Positions 10,701 to 25,700 of a stretch of 64,000 nt of DNA are shown piece after piece. The DNA is taken from positions 213,282 to 277,281 of the forward strand of contig VXAY01004345.1 in assembly GCA_013399855.1 (NCBI GenBank). Reading direction: 5' to 3'. A program made the position numbers and the translations under genes. The notes under the pieces are model-generated. The model was given only the letters and a program-made list of their open reading frames with translations, had not been told where the DNA came from and did not search any database. Source of the stretch: Oxyruncus cristatus (lineage: Eukaryota; Chordata; Aves; Passeriformes; Cotingidae). The stretch's first letter is position 1. Each line of letters opens with the position of its first letter.

Positions 10701-13700
10701 TCTTACATTTATAAACATCCCAGTTACTGGGGTTCATTTTTTGGTGGATACCTCTTGCTCCCAGGGCAGGTGTTTGCTCCTGGGTCTGCAGGAGGCTGAT
10801 CCCCACTCCTAGGAGGGCAGCCCCCTCCATCCTGTCCTGGATATACACTTAAAAACCCCCATATATTAATGACTGGGACACCCACAGAATCACAGAATTG
10901 TTTAGGTCGGGAAAGCCCAAGGCCATCGAGTCCAGCTGTTCACCCCAGCACTACCAAGCACACCACCAAGTGCCACATGGTCTGTTAAACCCCACCAGGG
11001 GTGGTGACTCCTCCACGGTCCCTGTGCCAGGGCTGGACAACCCACCTACCCTTGACTAACGGAGCAGGAGCCCAGCCCAGCACTTGGCCTTGGCAGTGTT
11101 GGGTCAACGTTTGGACCCGATCTTACAGGTCCTTCCAACCTAAACGGTTCTAAGATTCCATGAGCTCTGGAGCTCCAGGAACTCCACAGCCTCCATGCAC
11201 CACCACCCCCTGCCCCCCGAAGCCAAGCTGGCAGGAACAGCAGTGCAGGCAGGGTGGGAGCCCTGCTCTGTCCTACCTGTGGGCAGGAGAGATGTGGAGC
11301 CCGCTCAGCTGGCCTGGAAGCGCCGTCTCGGGGCCACTGTTTGCATAGAGCCGGGGTGGCTGGTGATGCTGCACGTTCAGCACCTGCTGCTTCTCCAGGG
11401 GGCTGCCCCCAGCCCCGTGGGGCATCGACCTCCTGCTCTGGGCAGGGCCATTGTCCTGGAAGAGAGGAAAACCAGAAAATCCTGGGATTTACAGTGCGTG
11501 ATGTACATGGAGCGGCTGCGTTGGCACACGCAGTTCGCAGTAATAACGTTTTACACGTGCTGTGGAAAACAGAGATGTGCAGCAGGGAAAGGAAAACTCA
11601 GGCTTGACCTGCAGTTGAATTGTGCTGAATCTACACAGCTCCCCTTGGTCCCCAACCAAGTGAATTTTACTGTTTCTCCACGGTGAGCCACTGCCAAAAT
11701 TCTGCATTTATTCTCCTGTACAAGCACATTTGTTATTTCCTCTAAAGAAAGGCTGTGAGTCTGCTTCTTATTTCACATTCCATCACTCTGAGGACACTTG
11801 CTGTGCTCCCAGCTTCAGGACCATCACTCCCATTTCCATCAGCAAAACAGGGTAAGCCCAAGCTCAGCAGTTCCATGTGCAGGTTGGGCAACACCTGAGC
11901 CAAGGGACCAGTCCTGGAATTTTCACTTGAAGCTACCCTTGACCACAGAGATCCGTGTTCATTGTGGGGGTTTTTCTCTCCAAATAAGATCAGTCATTTA
12001 CAGTGTGAGAAACACATCAGTCAAGGGTTTAGCTGGGTATTCATATTTCCATTTGCTTTTAAGGTCCCAAGGCAAACTACGGAAATCTTTTTGTCATATG
12101 GCCTTGAGTTGGGAACTCAGATGCCATTAAAACAAAAATTTTCCACATTATTTTACCCATGTAAAACATTACCTGCGTGTTATTGCACATATATGGAATT
12201 CCACCTATATGGGTGTGCACCAGGCTGTTAGTCAGCCCTGTGCACACCCAGAAACCCAGCAGTACCTGCTGCTAATGTCCCCATGAGCCACCTGAGCCAG
12301 GCTTTACCTGCAAAGACTCAGTCTGGGGAGATAAGCTAATTCCAGCAATTGGGAAAAGCAGCAGGAAGCTGGACACAGCCTATGGACACACGTTGGCTGC
12401 TGTTTCCAGCCATGTGAGTCAGAAACATGCCCGTACCAATGGAAGAGGCTGGAATCTGTTTAATCTGGTTTAATCTGTTCCAGGGCAGGTCCCCAGCCAA
12501 GCTGCCTCACACCAGCTTTTCAGTAGACTGAAGCTGATGAAAAACCAAGCAGGAAAAGAAAACACCATCCTGTGAACAAATAACAAAGTGCATATTGTGG
12601 GGCTCTGATACAAAGCTTACTTTTGACTAAAATAATCCAATAAATACTAATTGGAAACAAATGTCTATCACTGGTGCATAGGAGAACACACTGGTGCCCC
12701 CAAACCTTGTAAAAATGAAGAGCTAAGAGAAATAAAGACCAGATCCTGCTAGAAAAAGATCCTGAAAGTCCAATTCTTCAGTTCTTCCTAAGGCAAAACA
12801 CCCATTGATAAAACCAGGCTTAATTACGAACTGCAAGATGGAGCCTTCAAGGTTTTTTTCTACCATCAGCTGAAAAACTGCAGCCTCCAGCTCCCAGCAC
12901 TTCCACTGCCTCAGAAGCTCCCTGGAGCCCTCTTGGCCCAGTTCCCTCCACACCATGCATGCACACACACGTGGGGAAAACTGCTTCCAACATAATAACT
13001 TCAAATTGTCTATTAAAAAAGGAATTTTGCTGCCAGGAATAATATAATTTTAACTGCTCCCCAATTTATGTTCTTTGAAAAAATATATACAAGCAGGCTA
13101 CGGGTTTCCAGTTCCCAGATTTACATTATTATTTCAAGGGAAATAAAGAAAACACTCTCAACCATGAAGCAGAGAGGAAAAGAAGGATCATAAACATTTG
13201 GGGGGAAAAAGGTAACAGCCCATGTGGCTCACAGCATTGAGAGCTATGCAGTGATGCTTTTAGAAAACCACTATCTTTAGTTATCTGTGGCTGGGGGCTC
13301 AGATTCACACTCGGTCCATGGATACTGGAGGACAGGGCAGGGTCCTCTTCTCTCCTCTGACCTCACGGGCTCCCCCACACTGGGGCCATCCAGACCCTTG
13401 GCTGGGGACCATGTGACTGGCAGCTGTTTCTGGAAGGGAAACCTCCTCCATCAAAGGGCCTACAGGCCATCATCTCCATGGATTGCTTTAATCCAAGGTA
13501 GTTTGTAAAGCATTGCCCCTTCGTCCCTGTTAAGCTCAGCAATTTGTTCATCGAGACCAAGTGTTGCTATAAAGCTAAAACTTACTGCTTGGGCACTCTC
13601 CAAAAGGCATGGGAGCCCGGGGGGGAAGCAGGAGGCAGCAGAGCCCTTCCTGCTGAGCTGCTCTGTGTCCCCAGCTGCCACCAGCTCCCCGTGCCTGTGG

Positions 13701-16700
13701 GAGGAGGATGCTCGTGGTGGTGGCAGCTCCTCTTTACTCTGCTCAGCCCCGTTATAAAGCCACAGGTGACCCAGCAGCATCCCCAGGGATCAACGGGCTC
13801 CTTAATACCTACCAGACCAAGACCATGGGTGTGAAGCTCCTCAGATGAAGTCCCTTCCCACCACTCCGTGTAGGCTCTGGAGAGCTGAGCTTCACGCTGG
13901 GGCAGCTACAGGTGCTGTGGGAAGCACTGACACTCCGAGAGCACCCTGGGCTGTGCCTTCCTTTGCTGCTCTCCTTTTCTCTGCTGCACAACAAGGAAGG
14001 CCAGAGCTCCCAGGCCAGAGCTCAGCCTCCTCTTCCTCACAGGCTCCGAGACCCCTGCAAGGCTTCTCCTCGTGCAAAACACTCGCACATTCATCCTCAG
14101 AAACCCAGAACCAGATGGGTTTCTTTGCTGTTCTCCAATTCCAGATCAGTTAAAGTTTCCTCCCTTCGGGACCTAATTTGCTTTTCTCTGCTGGCTTTTC
14201 TTCCTGCTTTTTATGGCCTTTCTTAAACTAAGAGTTTGCAAACCCTTCCTAGGAGCTGGCCCATGGAGTTTCACCATGGAGAACTCTTTCAGCCTACAAA
14301 CCAAAACTCCCAACTTGTTTTCTCACGCTTGCCTGTGTTTTTTTGGACATTTGTCCTTCCATCCTTTTTCAACTGGAAGTCTTTAGCTGTAGAGATGACA
14401 GGTTTTAAACAGAGCCTTAGAGAACATCAGACTTCATGTTCTGATTCAAAGCATTCAAAAGTTACTTCAGAGTGTTACAAATTAGACTCTTAAAAGACCA
14501 GAAGTACAAACAAAATAACTTCCTTTTTCCAGACAGAGATTAACACTGAGGATTGCTATTTTGAGAGGCCAGCATCATCTCCCACAACCTCCACACAAGC
14601 TCTGACACCCATGGCATGATCTGGAAGGGCTTTGATAGTTTTGATGTATTTAAAAAGCCTTCCTTGGGAGCAGACCCACCAGTTGCACCAAAAACACCTC
14701 CAAAAGGGCACCTCTGAGCCCCAAATCCACCCTCCATCTGCCCATTGGTGCAGTGGTGGGGGGAGATCTGCCTGGACAGGAGCAGCAGCAGCTCTGCCCC
14801 TGCTGAGGGGGTGCAGGGATCGCCTGCACCATGTTTAACTTCTAATCCCAGGGTGCCAGTCCCATTCTCTGTTATAAACACACGCCACATCAGACTCACA
14901 CAGAGCTGAAGGCCATTAACACTCGGCTCAGTCCAAAATAGCTTTCTGTTTAATGTTCCTCAGATCCACCCTCTTCCTAAAACCAGAACACAATCAGTCG
15001 GTGTCAGCTACATGCTGGCTGCCAAAATGCTGAATTAGAGACACAAGTGTTTCTATCTGTACACCAGGAGGTCAAAGCATCCTTCAGCCATGCAGTCACC
15101 TGGAAGAGGTGTCTTTTGTGACCCTGCTCGGTGACCTGTGTCCATCATCCAGCAACAGCAATGCTCAAGTGCTCCAGCTCCTCAGCAGAATTTGGCTCTT
15201 TCTCCCTTGCTCCAAGCCTGGGTAATTGAGCCCAAATTGATTCTGACCTCTCCTGGCAGAGGGCTTTTTGTAGATGAAATTTTACTGCCTTCACTATTCC
15301 AAGTCCTCTTTCATACAAATGTGGTAAGCAATTAAGCCCCTGAAGACAAATCCCAGCACATCCCAGCAACCTCAGGCTGAAACTCAGACTCTGCACAGAA
15401 GACAACTGCAAGGCAGCAGTCCCTCCTCTCTTCCCCCCCCAGATTTTCAACATCAAGGACACTGCTTTGCCTCTGATAAACTTGTTCAAAAGTCCCAGAA
15501 TTGGAAATCTTACTATTACCCCACAGAGGAGGTGTATGGGACAGGCAGCACGGATTTAATTTCAATGCAAGTAACAGATTTACACTGTGGCCAGTGGCCA
15601 CGGGAGCAGGATCAGTTCTCCAACAAAAGCCTCAAAAGAAGTCCCACAGGGAGCTCTGATGTTCAAGGCTGACCCAGATCTGGAGGAAAAGGATAAATTT
15701 TAAAAGCTACACTCATTTTAACACATTTTTCCCCATCAGCACTGTTCAGATGCCCTGTGTATATGCTGCTTTTACAGACTAAGCAGGCTTCAATCTAACT
15801 TTTAAAAGCTCTAGTAAGTACAATCTCGCTATTTAGCTCAGCTCAGAAGATTAAAAGATAAGAATAAAAGGTCAGGTGTAGTTTGCTGAGGCTGTATAAA
15901 CAGAGCGTGTGGGTTATTTTATGAGACAGATTTGGAATCTTCTGCCAAGTTCCCCTTTCAGTGTATACCACAGCCTGAAAGGAAGGTCTGAAGGAAAACT
16001 TTATCCGTCACATCCTTCTCACTACAGTCCTTTCACAGTCATCAGCTAAACACCAAATTAATTTTTCAGATTTAAGTAAGAGAACAAACCTTAAAATCAG
16101 ATGGTCTTTTGTAGAAAGGCACAGACAACCCTCACAGACACAGAGCTCAGGCTGGAGCCTGGCGGAGCCCCAGCCCGCCCACAGCCCCAGCACAGGCTGG
16201 ACGGCTCAGGGGCATGGAGGGACAGGAAAGGGGAATGGCCTCATGCTGAAGGAGGGCAGGGAGAGATGGGAGATTGGGAAGAAATCCTTCCCTGGGAGGG
16301 TGGGGAGGCCCTGGCACAGGTTGCCCAGAGCAGCTGTGGCTGCCCCATCCCTGGAAGTGTCCAAGGCCAGGTTGGACGGGGCTTGGAGCAACCTGGGCTG
16401 GTGGAAGGTGTCCCTGCCCATGGCAGGGGCTGGCACTGGATGGGCTTTAAGGTCCCTCCCAGTCCAGACCATTCTGTGACACTGAACAGCACCAGGCCAG
16501 CACACACCTCAGCCAGGCACTTCTCTCACAGTCAAGGAGCAGTAACATTCTCCACCTTGGAGCAGCCACACTGGTGGCCACCAGCAAGGCTCCAAAGGCT
16601 GCTGCCTCCCAGGGCTCCAGGGAACAGCTTCACCCCCGGGAGAAGCCGCAGCCCTCATGCAAATTAAAGAGCTCAGGAGGGACTTGAGCTGCAATGCCAC

Positions 16701-19700
16701 AACTTTATCCCTTAAGCCACCTGGCTCCCCAGTGGTCCCTTAAAAATCCACAGCAATGGAAAAAAAGTTCCCCATGACCATCAAGACGAAAATGTGTTTT
16801 CATTCATCTCGCCTGCTGCAGTGCAGAGGGCACGTTTCTAACGTCAAGGGGGTGAGGGGTGTTTAACCAGCAGACAGGAGAGCTTTGTACAAATGTCTCC
16901 GTAGAAAAGCCTCAAAATTTCCTCCTTTCTCCAGCAGCAGCAGCAGGCTCCTGCCAGGTGACTACCTCTCTAGAGCTAAGCTCAAGAACAGTCTAAACCC
17001 TGGAGAGGACTTTCCCTCTATTCCCAGTGTTCAGGGTCACCTTCCGAGCCTGGGAACAGGAGGGCATTGCCCAGTGCAGGTGTGGGGCTGACGCTCCTGC
17101 CAGGGCTCAGCCTGCAGCTACCCTGCCATGCACAGGCTGCTGTTGGATCAGCCTCCCCATGGACAGAAAATATCCCCTAGGGATGGAAAAATCCCCCAAA
17201 CCATCACAGCAAGTAACCACCCACCCTCCTGCCTGCCCTCCTCCTCCCAGGGATGCTGCTGTCCCCATTCCAGTCCACGTTTCCACGGAATCACTTCTCA
17301 CCATCTGGTGTTTGGCTTAAAGGACAAACCTGGTGAGCTTAACACTGACCATGTCCTGCTTTCATCCTTTCCAACTTACTGTCTCTCTCCTCCCTCCCAG
17401 CTGGGGAATTGTTGGATTTTCAGGAATTATCATATCACACTTTCTGAGGTTCTTTCCATGACCACTACTAGGAGCTGATTGAAGCTAAAACCATCACTGG
17501 CAACAAGCTAAGCTTCAGGCTACAGAGATACGACATTTTTAACACCAAAAGGTGCCCACTTCATCAACGTGGCTTATCTGAACATCTCCTTCTGTAAAAG
17601 CCAGGGTAAGGTACATAAGAAAACACAGCAAAAGCAACAGGATAATATTATTTTTTTCTATTTTGTAATGCCCCAACCTTTTGCTTTTACTCATTAACAA
17701 AAATGGTAAATTCTGTTAGATTCGAGGCTTTCCCAGCCCTCTGTGGGAGCAGCTGCTCCAGGGGGTGGAGGCTGCTACTGCAGCCTGACCATCCTGAGGG
17801 ACCATGATGGACACCCCTCCAGCATCCAGCATCCCCCCTGCACCACTGGGGATGGCTCTCTCTACGTGCTCTCCCCCCAGCAGGTCACACAAGCGACCTC
17901 CAAGAGACATTAATGCCTCTTAAAGTGAGAAACAAGGAAAAATGAAATGGGGGAAGTTGTTTTTCCTGATGGATGAGAAGAGAAGCGCTGAGCTACACCT
18001 GTGCTTTCAAACACTCAGCACTTCTGAGTACACAAGCAGCAGTTTCCTTACCTGAGTTAACAGAGTCATCACTGAAACTGATGTTATCAAGTAAAATAAC
18101 ATAGCATGTCTGTGTTAGCGCTTCATCCAACAGCATTTTGCTCTCTCCTAACCCAACTCCCCTTGTCACCATTTCAGTATAGCCCCTACACACCTTCAAT
18201 GAGAAAAAAATTTTCAAGTTACCTGGACAGAAGAAAACACCATTTTGAAGTTTCCATTCCCATTTCCCCCCTGCTTCATCCCAAGATTGTTTTGGCCTCT
18301 TTTACATACCAGGATTACCAGAGCTCACTTAAAGATGCTGGTTTTATGTAAGAGCTACACAGAGAATTTCACAGAACAGGTTACAGCTACAACAGCTCAA
18401 CATGTTACAGTGGTACTGAGAAAATCTCTTTGCTTTCAAATGATTTAGTATTGTATCACAGGAAAAAACAAACACAAGTGCACAGCAAGGTGTGTGTAAA
18501 CTCTTCACCCAGTAAATCAGATCAGTGTTTTTTGCTGGTGTATAAACCCCTGGGTTTGGGTGTGAAACGTTGCCTGAGCACCCGCAGCTCACGGCTGAGG
18601 CGCCCACAGCGCCGGTCAGGATCCAGCATGTTCCTGCTATTAAATCAGTATTAAATCAGTCCTCAAACAACAAGCTGGGAGTTCCCATGGACGGGAACCC
18701 GGGCTCACGCCAGGGCATTAGCTCATCCTTTGTTTTCCCCAAAGCACGAGGCAAACATTTTCCCTCTTTCCGCCAGGACAGCCCGGTCGGTGCCTGCTGG
18801 GGACTGGGGGTCCCAGTGAGAGCTTTCCTGGGAGCAGCCACAGCCCATCCCACCCTGTGAGCAGAGGAGGAAGGAAGGTCAGGAGCCTTGAGAAAGGAAA
18901 TTCCACCTCTCCAGCGAGGAGGCTTTAAGCCCCAGTTCACAAAAGTCAGCACAGCCCATGCCAGGCTTTTGCAAAGAAGTACAAGGAAATCCCCTGTACA
19001 GCAGCAACCCATGGAGAACTTAGAGCAAATACTCCACTTAATTAATTTAACTTAAAACTAACTCCATTACTCAATTAAATGAAGAGACATTCCCCCTCAG
19101 TAAAACAACATAATGATAATCTATGGAGACCAAAAAACAAATATAAGCATATTTAAAACATTTTTAAAGTTGTTAAAAACAGTGCCAAGGGACAAGTTAG
19201 CAACAAACTGCCCTCCCTGCTCCACTGTGGGACACCACTGCTGTCCCCAGGTGCCCAGAGCTGAGACACCAGAGGCTCAAACTCCCCTGAATCCCACATG
19301 TGATTTTATTTATTTAATTAAAGCAAGTGAGATCAGCAGTGTAGGGGTCTGATACTATGTGTGAGGCCAGGGCTGGTATGAGAAGTCACAGGAATGATGC
19401 TGCAGAGCCCACACTGGGTGAAGGCCATGTGCAACAACCCTCAGTCCTGCAGCCACACACACCTGAGGCCACCCAGCAGCAAACAGAGCAAACCCAGGAG
19501 CGTTCACATTTGGCCTGGCTCACACAGCCTTGGGTCCCCTGCACTGCCTGGAGCAGGCTGCTCACACAGCTACAGCAGACCCAGGTTAGTCCCAGCTCCC
19601 CCTCTCCACCCCATCCTGGCTGGCGTTTTCACACAGCAAGCTCCACGCCTCAGTCAGGGCAAACAAATCTCTACGCACTGAGACTTTGGTGTCAAGAACA

Positions 19701-22700
19701 GAATAACACATTATAGGAAAAACAGCCTTCTCATCCTTCCTGTGTGACTCCCCTGACACTGTGGAGAGACCAGCTCTTCTCCTCTGCCCAGAGCTCCCCC
19801 CCAGTTGGATGGTCAGGCTGGAGAAGCTGCTGCTCAGGGCACAGCACAAGGGAGGACAAGGCAAGGGGGACCAGGAACACAGAGCCCCCATCCTCATCCC
19901 TCCCCTGAGAATGACCTGGGGGCTGCTCTGCCAGCAGGGTAGCACTGAGATGCCATTCCCAACTGAGTGCCTGCAGGAAGTGCCTCTCCCTGTCCGTACT
20001 GCCAGAGGAAACCCAGCCTTTCACCCCAGACAGCTTATTGCACCCAAGCGTCCAGGTCTGGGAGGACTCACATCCTATTCCAGCTCCGGCTACGTGCCGC
20101 CAATTTAATTTCTGCTGCAATTATTCTCCCACCCAGACACTTGATCTACTGTCAATTAGCACTGACACAGTCCCCACAGCCCAGAGCCCAGGTTTCCAGC
20201 CCCCTGGGCCAGAGAGCTGCCAATTTTGGCAGTTTGGGAAACGGTCAAGAAAACAAACATCCTCTCCTTTTATTAGCACCACATGGCGGTATTTTGACTC
20301 GAGAGCTCACACTACAGGAAGCCAAAAACAGTGGGATCTCCAGAAAACTTATGGATGGATGCTCCCACTGCCTCTGTGTGCCAGGGAGGAGTGGCTGGGC
20401 CAGTGCCCACATCAACACCAACACCATGCACAGCGAGCCTGGGGATCCCAGCACGTCAGCACTGATGTCATGTCTGCATGGTGATGGCAGTGCTGACTGC
20501 TGGCTGGAGAGCTCCGAGCTGCCCCAGCATCCCCAAGGTCCCACATCCACCCATCTCCAGGTCCAGCAGGCAGGCAGCCCTGCGTTCTTCAGGATGCAAG
20601 TCTGAATGTCACTGCATTTCTGGCCTCCTCTGTCGATCCCTGCTGTTAAGGACAGACTTGTCCAGTGAAACCAACTGATAATCAAAGTCTGCTCTTTAAA
20701 AAAGTGTTATTTCCCAAAGCTGACTCACTCATCCTGCTCAGTGTTGTTCCTGCTAATTGTGAACAAGCAGCTCTCCATTTCCAGCTTCTTCAGTTGTGGG
20801 GGCAGCTATTCCCTGCAGTCACAGCATTAATCAAAGTTTTAACAAGGAGGATTGATTACATTCTTTGTCTCTGAGTAGGGATTTTCCACAAAGCTCAACT
20901 GAGAAACCACAACAGATTTAGAAAGAGGGGAGAGGAGAGCTCACAACCATTCCATACCTTCCAAGTTCCCTTGCACAGAAGACAATTGCCACTCTCTGCC
21001 TTCAAGACAAAGATTACACTTAAATAAACTAAATTCTAGTAATAGAAATACAGCCTCTCTCCAAATCACTCAGACTCAGGCATTCTGTTTATGTCACATG
21101 TTCTGGGGCCTCCAGCAAGAATTACTGTAGTCACAAGTCAAAAGACTCCCAAGACATCTTTGCCTAGAATGATGAAAAAGTTGATAGAGTAAAACCCGGA
21201 GGAAGGAATGACATGTGCTCCACATTACTGCAAAGGCCACTTCGGGCAAAACTCTCAAAACCCTTTTCAAGGACAACCCCAAACCTCTTTTTGTGATTTG
21301 AGAGCAGAATTCCAGCAGATTTTTTTCCCTGCCTTTCAAAGCAGATTGCTTTTTTCCAGATGCGAGGAAGTGCACCTAAAGGTTGCACATTTTGAGCCAA
21401 GTTATTACTTTACAATGAGCTTTTTCCTTCTCACAATCTAGTAAGTGCTGTTGCTAGAGGGGCTGAATGATCACAGCATGGGACAGCCCTGGGTCACCTG
21501 GCACTGCTCCACAACCATGGAGCAACGAGCTCCAGGACAGTGAGCTCCCCAGCAATGGGGAAGGGATGCCTGTGGCAAGGGTTGGTGCTCTCGGGTGCTG
21601 ACGGTCACCCTCAGCATCATGCAGGTCAGAGGGCCCCAGAGCACAGCGCTGGCATGTGTCTGAGCCACCAGCACGAACCATGCTGGAGGCACAGCTGGTT
21701 TGGGGAGAGAGAAGGGTCAACCAGCACATCTTGGGTGCAGCCACAGCAATGTGTGCACGGAACCTCCTTCACCTCCTCTCTGGGAAACCCAGAAGGCCAT
21801 TAAGCAAGAGTATGTAGGGATACAGGCACTGAAAAAGAGGGCAAGAGCTGCTGCCTGTACCTGTGTACCCTTGTTCACACACCTCTCTCAGGGCCTACCA
21901 CAACCACATCTGCTTTACCCACCTACTCCCCAGACTTATGTATTTTCAGTGTAGGTCTGGATTCAGGATAATCCATCCCTACCCCCTCATTATATTCCAT
22001 ATAGCTGTCTAATTTTTAAAAAGATACATGTGTAACATATATTAATAGTCAGATTCAAATCCAATCTGCATTAAACCTCAGAAATGTTGTATCTGGCAGT
22101 GGAACTGCTGCACATTTGTTCCTCATTTAATATTATTCATAGGGTTTGGGCACATTAAAGTCTATTAAGAAAAAGTATCTGTCAGAAAAGATGGCTGTAG
22201 TTGATGAATGAAGCAAACACGGCCAGAACCCAAAGCCCAAGCCCAAAGATCACCCTGTGCTGTCACTCAGGGCAGGCAAGACAAACAGACCCACGTGTTG
22301 CCTCCGTGAGGTACTGGGGTGGGGTTGCTGGTGCTGCAGTGGTGTTGTGCCTCTGCCCACTGGCCCTGGGCAGGAATGCAGAATATTTGCAAATCCCACA
22401 TGGCTGGAATGGCCAACTGACTTGATGGCCTCAGACTCGGGTCCACTTCTCATGGGGTTTGGAGGATCTCTCCCCTGTCCACAGCACTTGGTGGGGTCTG
22501 TGCTGCCAGGGCTCTCTCCCCGCTCCTCACTGAAGGAGACACCACCCCCTGTAGCACCCTTCTCCCTCTTCCACCCTTGCAGCTCTCAGATTGCTTCTGG
22601 ACTGAGCCAAGGGAGGGCACCTGGGACCCTTGTTGGGATAATCAAAAACCCCTCTAGAAAGGAGCAGAACCTGCATATGGGTATTTCATGAGGGCTGGAG

Positions 22701-25700
22701 AAAAAACACAGGACAGCACGTGACAGAACCCCCTCTGTGGAGAAGGAGATATGAGCAATGTTTGAACACTCAGGGTCAGCCCAAGAGCACTTCTGTGTCA
22801 CTGAGGCAAGCACAGGGGGGTTTGCCAGCCTGAATTGATGTAATTCCATGTTCTGAAGGCTGCAGGCAGCTCCAGGGCCTCTGTTGCTGCCCTGGGAGGG
22901 GTTGGCCAACCTACAGCAGCGAGATGGCTCCAGCCCTGCCATCCACGACCTTGGGTGCCCTGGGAAAGCTGGCAGCACGTGCATGAGCTCAGCACACACC
23001 CAAGGGGGAGCAAGGCAGCAGGAGCTGACCTCTGCCCATATCCCCACCCGATCTCCTCCTCGTTCCCCAGACACCTCCACAGGATGGACCAGCACATCCA
23101 ACCAGTGACAGTCGGTACCTCAGAGGCAGAGAGGGAGCAGAGAGAGACCCTGCTGCTTTTCCCTTAGAGGAGCCAAAGGAGAACGAGAGCATCTTTGACC
23201 TTGCTAACCATTAGTCAGGAGGGAGGGAGCAAAGACAGAGACCTGCCCAGCTCCATCCACCGCCTGGCAGCTGCGGGAGGCGGCGCTGCCCTCGCCCAGC
23301 CCTCGGAGCCATGGGGTAGGAAGGCAGGGCAGGATGCAGGCAGAAGGCTCCAGGGAACAGAGCTGAAGACAGAGGGAAGAGAAACTGAAAAATAAGGAGA
23401 AGGAGGAGAAAGGATTAAGACAGGAAAAACAGGGGGAATGTTAAAAACAAAAAGTCCACCACCATGGCAGGTGAATCACCATCACGGGACGGGGAGGGTG
23501 CGGAGGATTTCGGAGGCAGCCGAGGTGGAGGCATGTCAGCTGAGGCAGATGCAGACAGACCCTGGGAGTGCTGTGCCCCAGGAAGGGCAGGCACTGGGCA
23601 GTGCTGTCAGAGGGTTCCCAACAGCTCCATCCAAAACAACGCTGACCATGAGCTTGGTCACCGGCCTCAAGGGGGTTCGTGCTGGGTGCTGCCCTTGAGC
23701 TGCTGGCAAGCTGATCCTGCAAAGCCTGGCTCAGCCACAGGGCACTGACAGCGATGGGATTATGCCAGATCAGCTCAGGCTCTGGCTCACCATGGGAGCC
23801 TGGGCTGTACCAACCCACGGAAAGCACAGCGAGACCTGCACATGGAGCTTTTAAACCGCTCATGGAAACTCCTTCACCTCTGAAGGACTGCAGGCAGAGC
23901 AGAGGGCTTTCCAGACCCCAGACACGGATCTCCTCTCCCCAAGAGCCAGGTGGGAGAGCAGCGGGTGTGCAGGACTGTGCTGCCATACCTGTGGGTCTGG
24001 CTCGATGTTGATCCGGTACGCTTGAGCCTTGCCATCTTCCAGAACAGGGGGGGACCAGGTCTTCCCTTCAGCTCTGCAGGAGGAAATCAGGAAAACTCTG
24101 CTTAACTTTTAAATAAACCCAACCAAAGCAAAAAAAAATAATAAATTCAAACAAACAAAAGCCACAAAAAAACCTCAAAAGCCAAACATATGTATAGTAT
24201 ATAGACCTGCCAGGGAATTATTATATACATATTTGTCTAAAATCACCCTCAGAAACAGCACAGTGGTAAATCGAGAAGATGCCAGTTCCATGCTATTAAA
24301 ACCATGAAGCTCAAACCCCATCCAGGCTCTGACTCAGTGGGGGGTTTAAGACACAAGCTTATTTTGGTTCAAGAAATCAGTAGACAGGTTCGTGGTGGCT
24401 CTTGTTTGCATATTCCTGGCTTTGTCCCTTTACTCTGGCCCTGAATCCAGAAGGTATTCTGATGACGTGTGTGTATGTAGATATACACACATATATGCAC
24501 CCCCTGGCAGGCCTATATACTAGACCAGGACTGCAGGGATTCTATAAACACCTTTCAGGGAAAAGGCTTACACAACCCTGCATGAATCATCTTGCATCTT
24601 GACCCTTTCAACAGGTGCCAGATACAAAAAGCCCTAAAAATACAGTTTCCATTCCCAAATGCATCTTCAGTCCTGCCAAGGCAGAGCAGGATGCTGCTGA
24701 TGCTGCCACTGTCCAAAGATTTTCCATGTGCCTGGTCCATTTTTTCCCCCCCAGAGGCATCTCGGGGCACAGCTGGGATGTGACCTCTAGCATGGATCTC
24801 CAACACTCAGGGTATGAGGGAGCTGCTGGAGCTGGGCACGGTCCAGCAGGCTGCTACACAGGCTTTTTGGGATGCAAGAAGGTTGAATTGGGAGATGGAA
24901 GCTCCATGAAGTTCAAGATAAAGCTTTCACATGCAAACTATTCTGTTTATCATCACAATCTGCATATGCACCACTTAATGAAAGTAGGTCTTGTTCCATG
25001 AGCACAGATCACTGGCTGCATCCAACCATCCTTTGTGGACTCTGGCCCCTGTCACATACCACATTCAGCTTCAGTTTAATTATCTGCAGAGTCCAAGCTT
25101 GAAAAATAAGGGGCACAGTTTTAACCCAGGAATTCTCGAGGTGATTTTTTACCTTTGGTATTTTACAGCTACACCAGTCAGGACACAAAGCTGCCTTCCC
25201 AGATGTAGGGTCTGACTCAAAACCTACCAAAAGCAGGGACTCCCACTGACTTTAACACACTTTGGATCCAGCCCCGAGGATTTAAGTTTTTTGTTCCAAA
25301 CCACCACTCAGTGCTGCCATCACAGCTTTTTCTACAGGCAATGACATACTCTCTCTCATGCCTTTGTTCTGATAATTTATCTTTACTATAATTATTTCAT
25401 TTTAGGTTGGGACAATTCGCTATAAATTGGTCTTTCCAAGTGGGACATAGGAAACAGTCCTTCCCAGGAACATCAGCATTCCCAGCAGCCCCAACCTGCA
25501 TTTTGCCACAATCCAGTACTGTGTGTATTGCTTCCACATTGAGAATCAAATCTGGAGGCCCAGAACAATGGAAATGCCTAATTACATTGGCAGGGATCAG
25601 CACTATTATTTCTGTGCTCTCCCCCACGCTGGGCCGGCCCGAGGAGCTCTCACAGTGCCCCGAGAAGGGGCTGGGATGACATTCCCCCCACTCAGCTCTG

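Larger units (their letters stand above)
8979..11276 (-). other. PDLIM4: PDLIM4 intron 4 (2298 bp)
   Basis: Phase 2 intron with donor GTAGGA and acceptor TTTAAAACAG. It contains the inverted CR1 pair at 10884-11163 close to its 5' end. The rest is unique, AT-rich sequence without a recognised gene. Confidence 0.92.
11456..23988 (-). other. PDLIM4: PDLIM4 intron 3 (12.5 kb)
   Basis: Phase 0 intron between exons 3 and 4. Apart from one CR1 fragment (16215-16485), I see only unique sequence, AT-rich stretches (for example 19020-19180 and 21990-22180) and a purine-rich patch at 23363-23455. Several frames of 120 to 210 codons, for instance around 19967-20605, lack protein character and splice borders. 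Confidence 0.9.

Noticed and set aside
16101..16667. 188-codon plus-strand frame
   Set aside because: Covers a CR1 fragment and has no domain or splice context.
19967..20605. 212-codon plus-strand frame in intron 3
   Set aside because: Overlaps other long frames on both strands and has low-complexity Ser/Gln/Pro content; chance is the better explanation.
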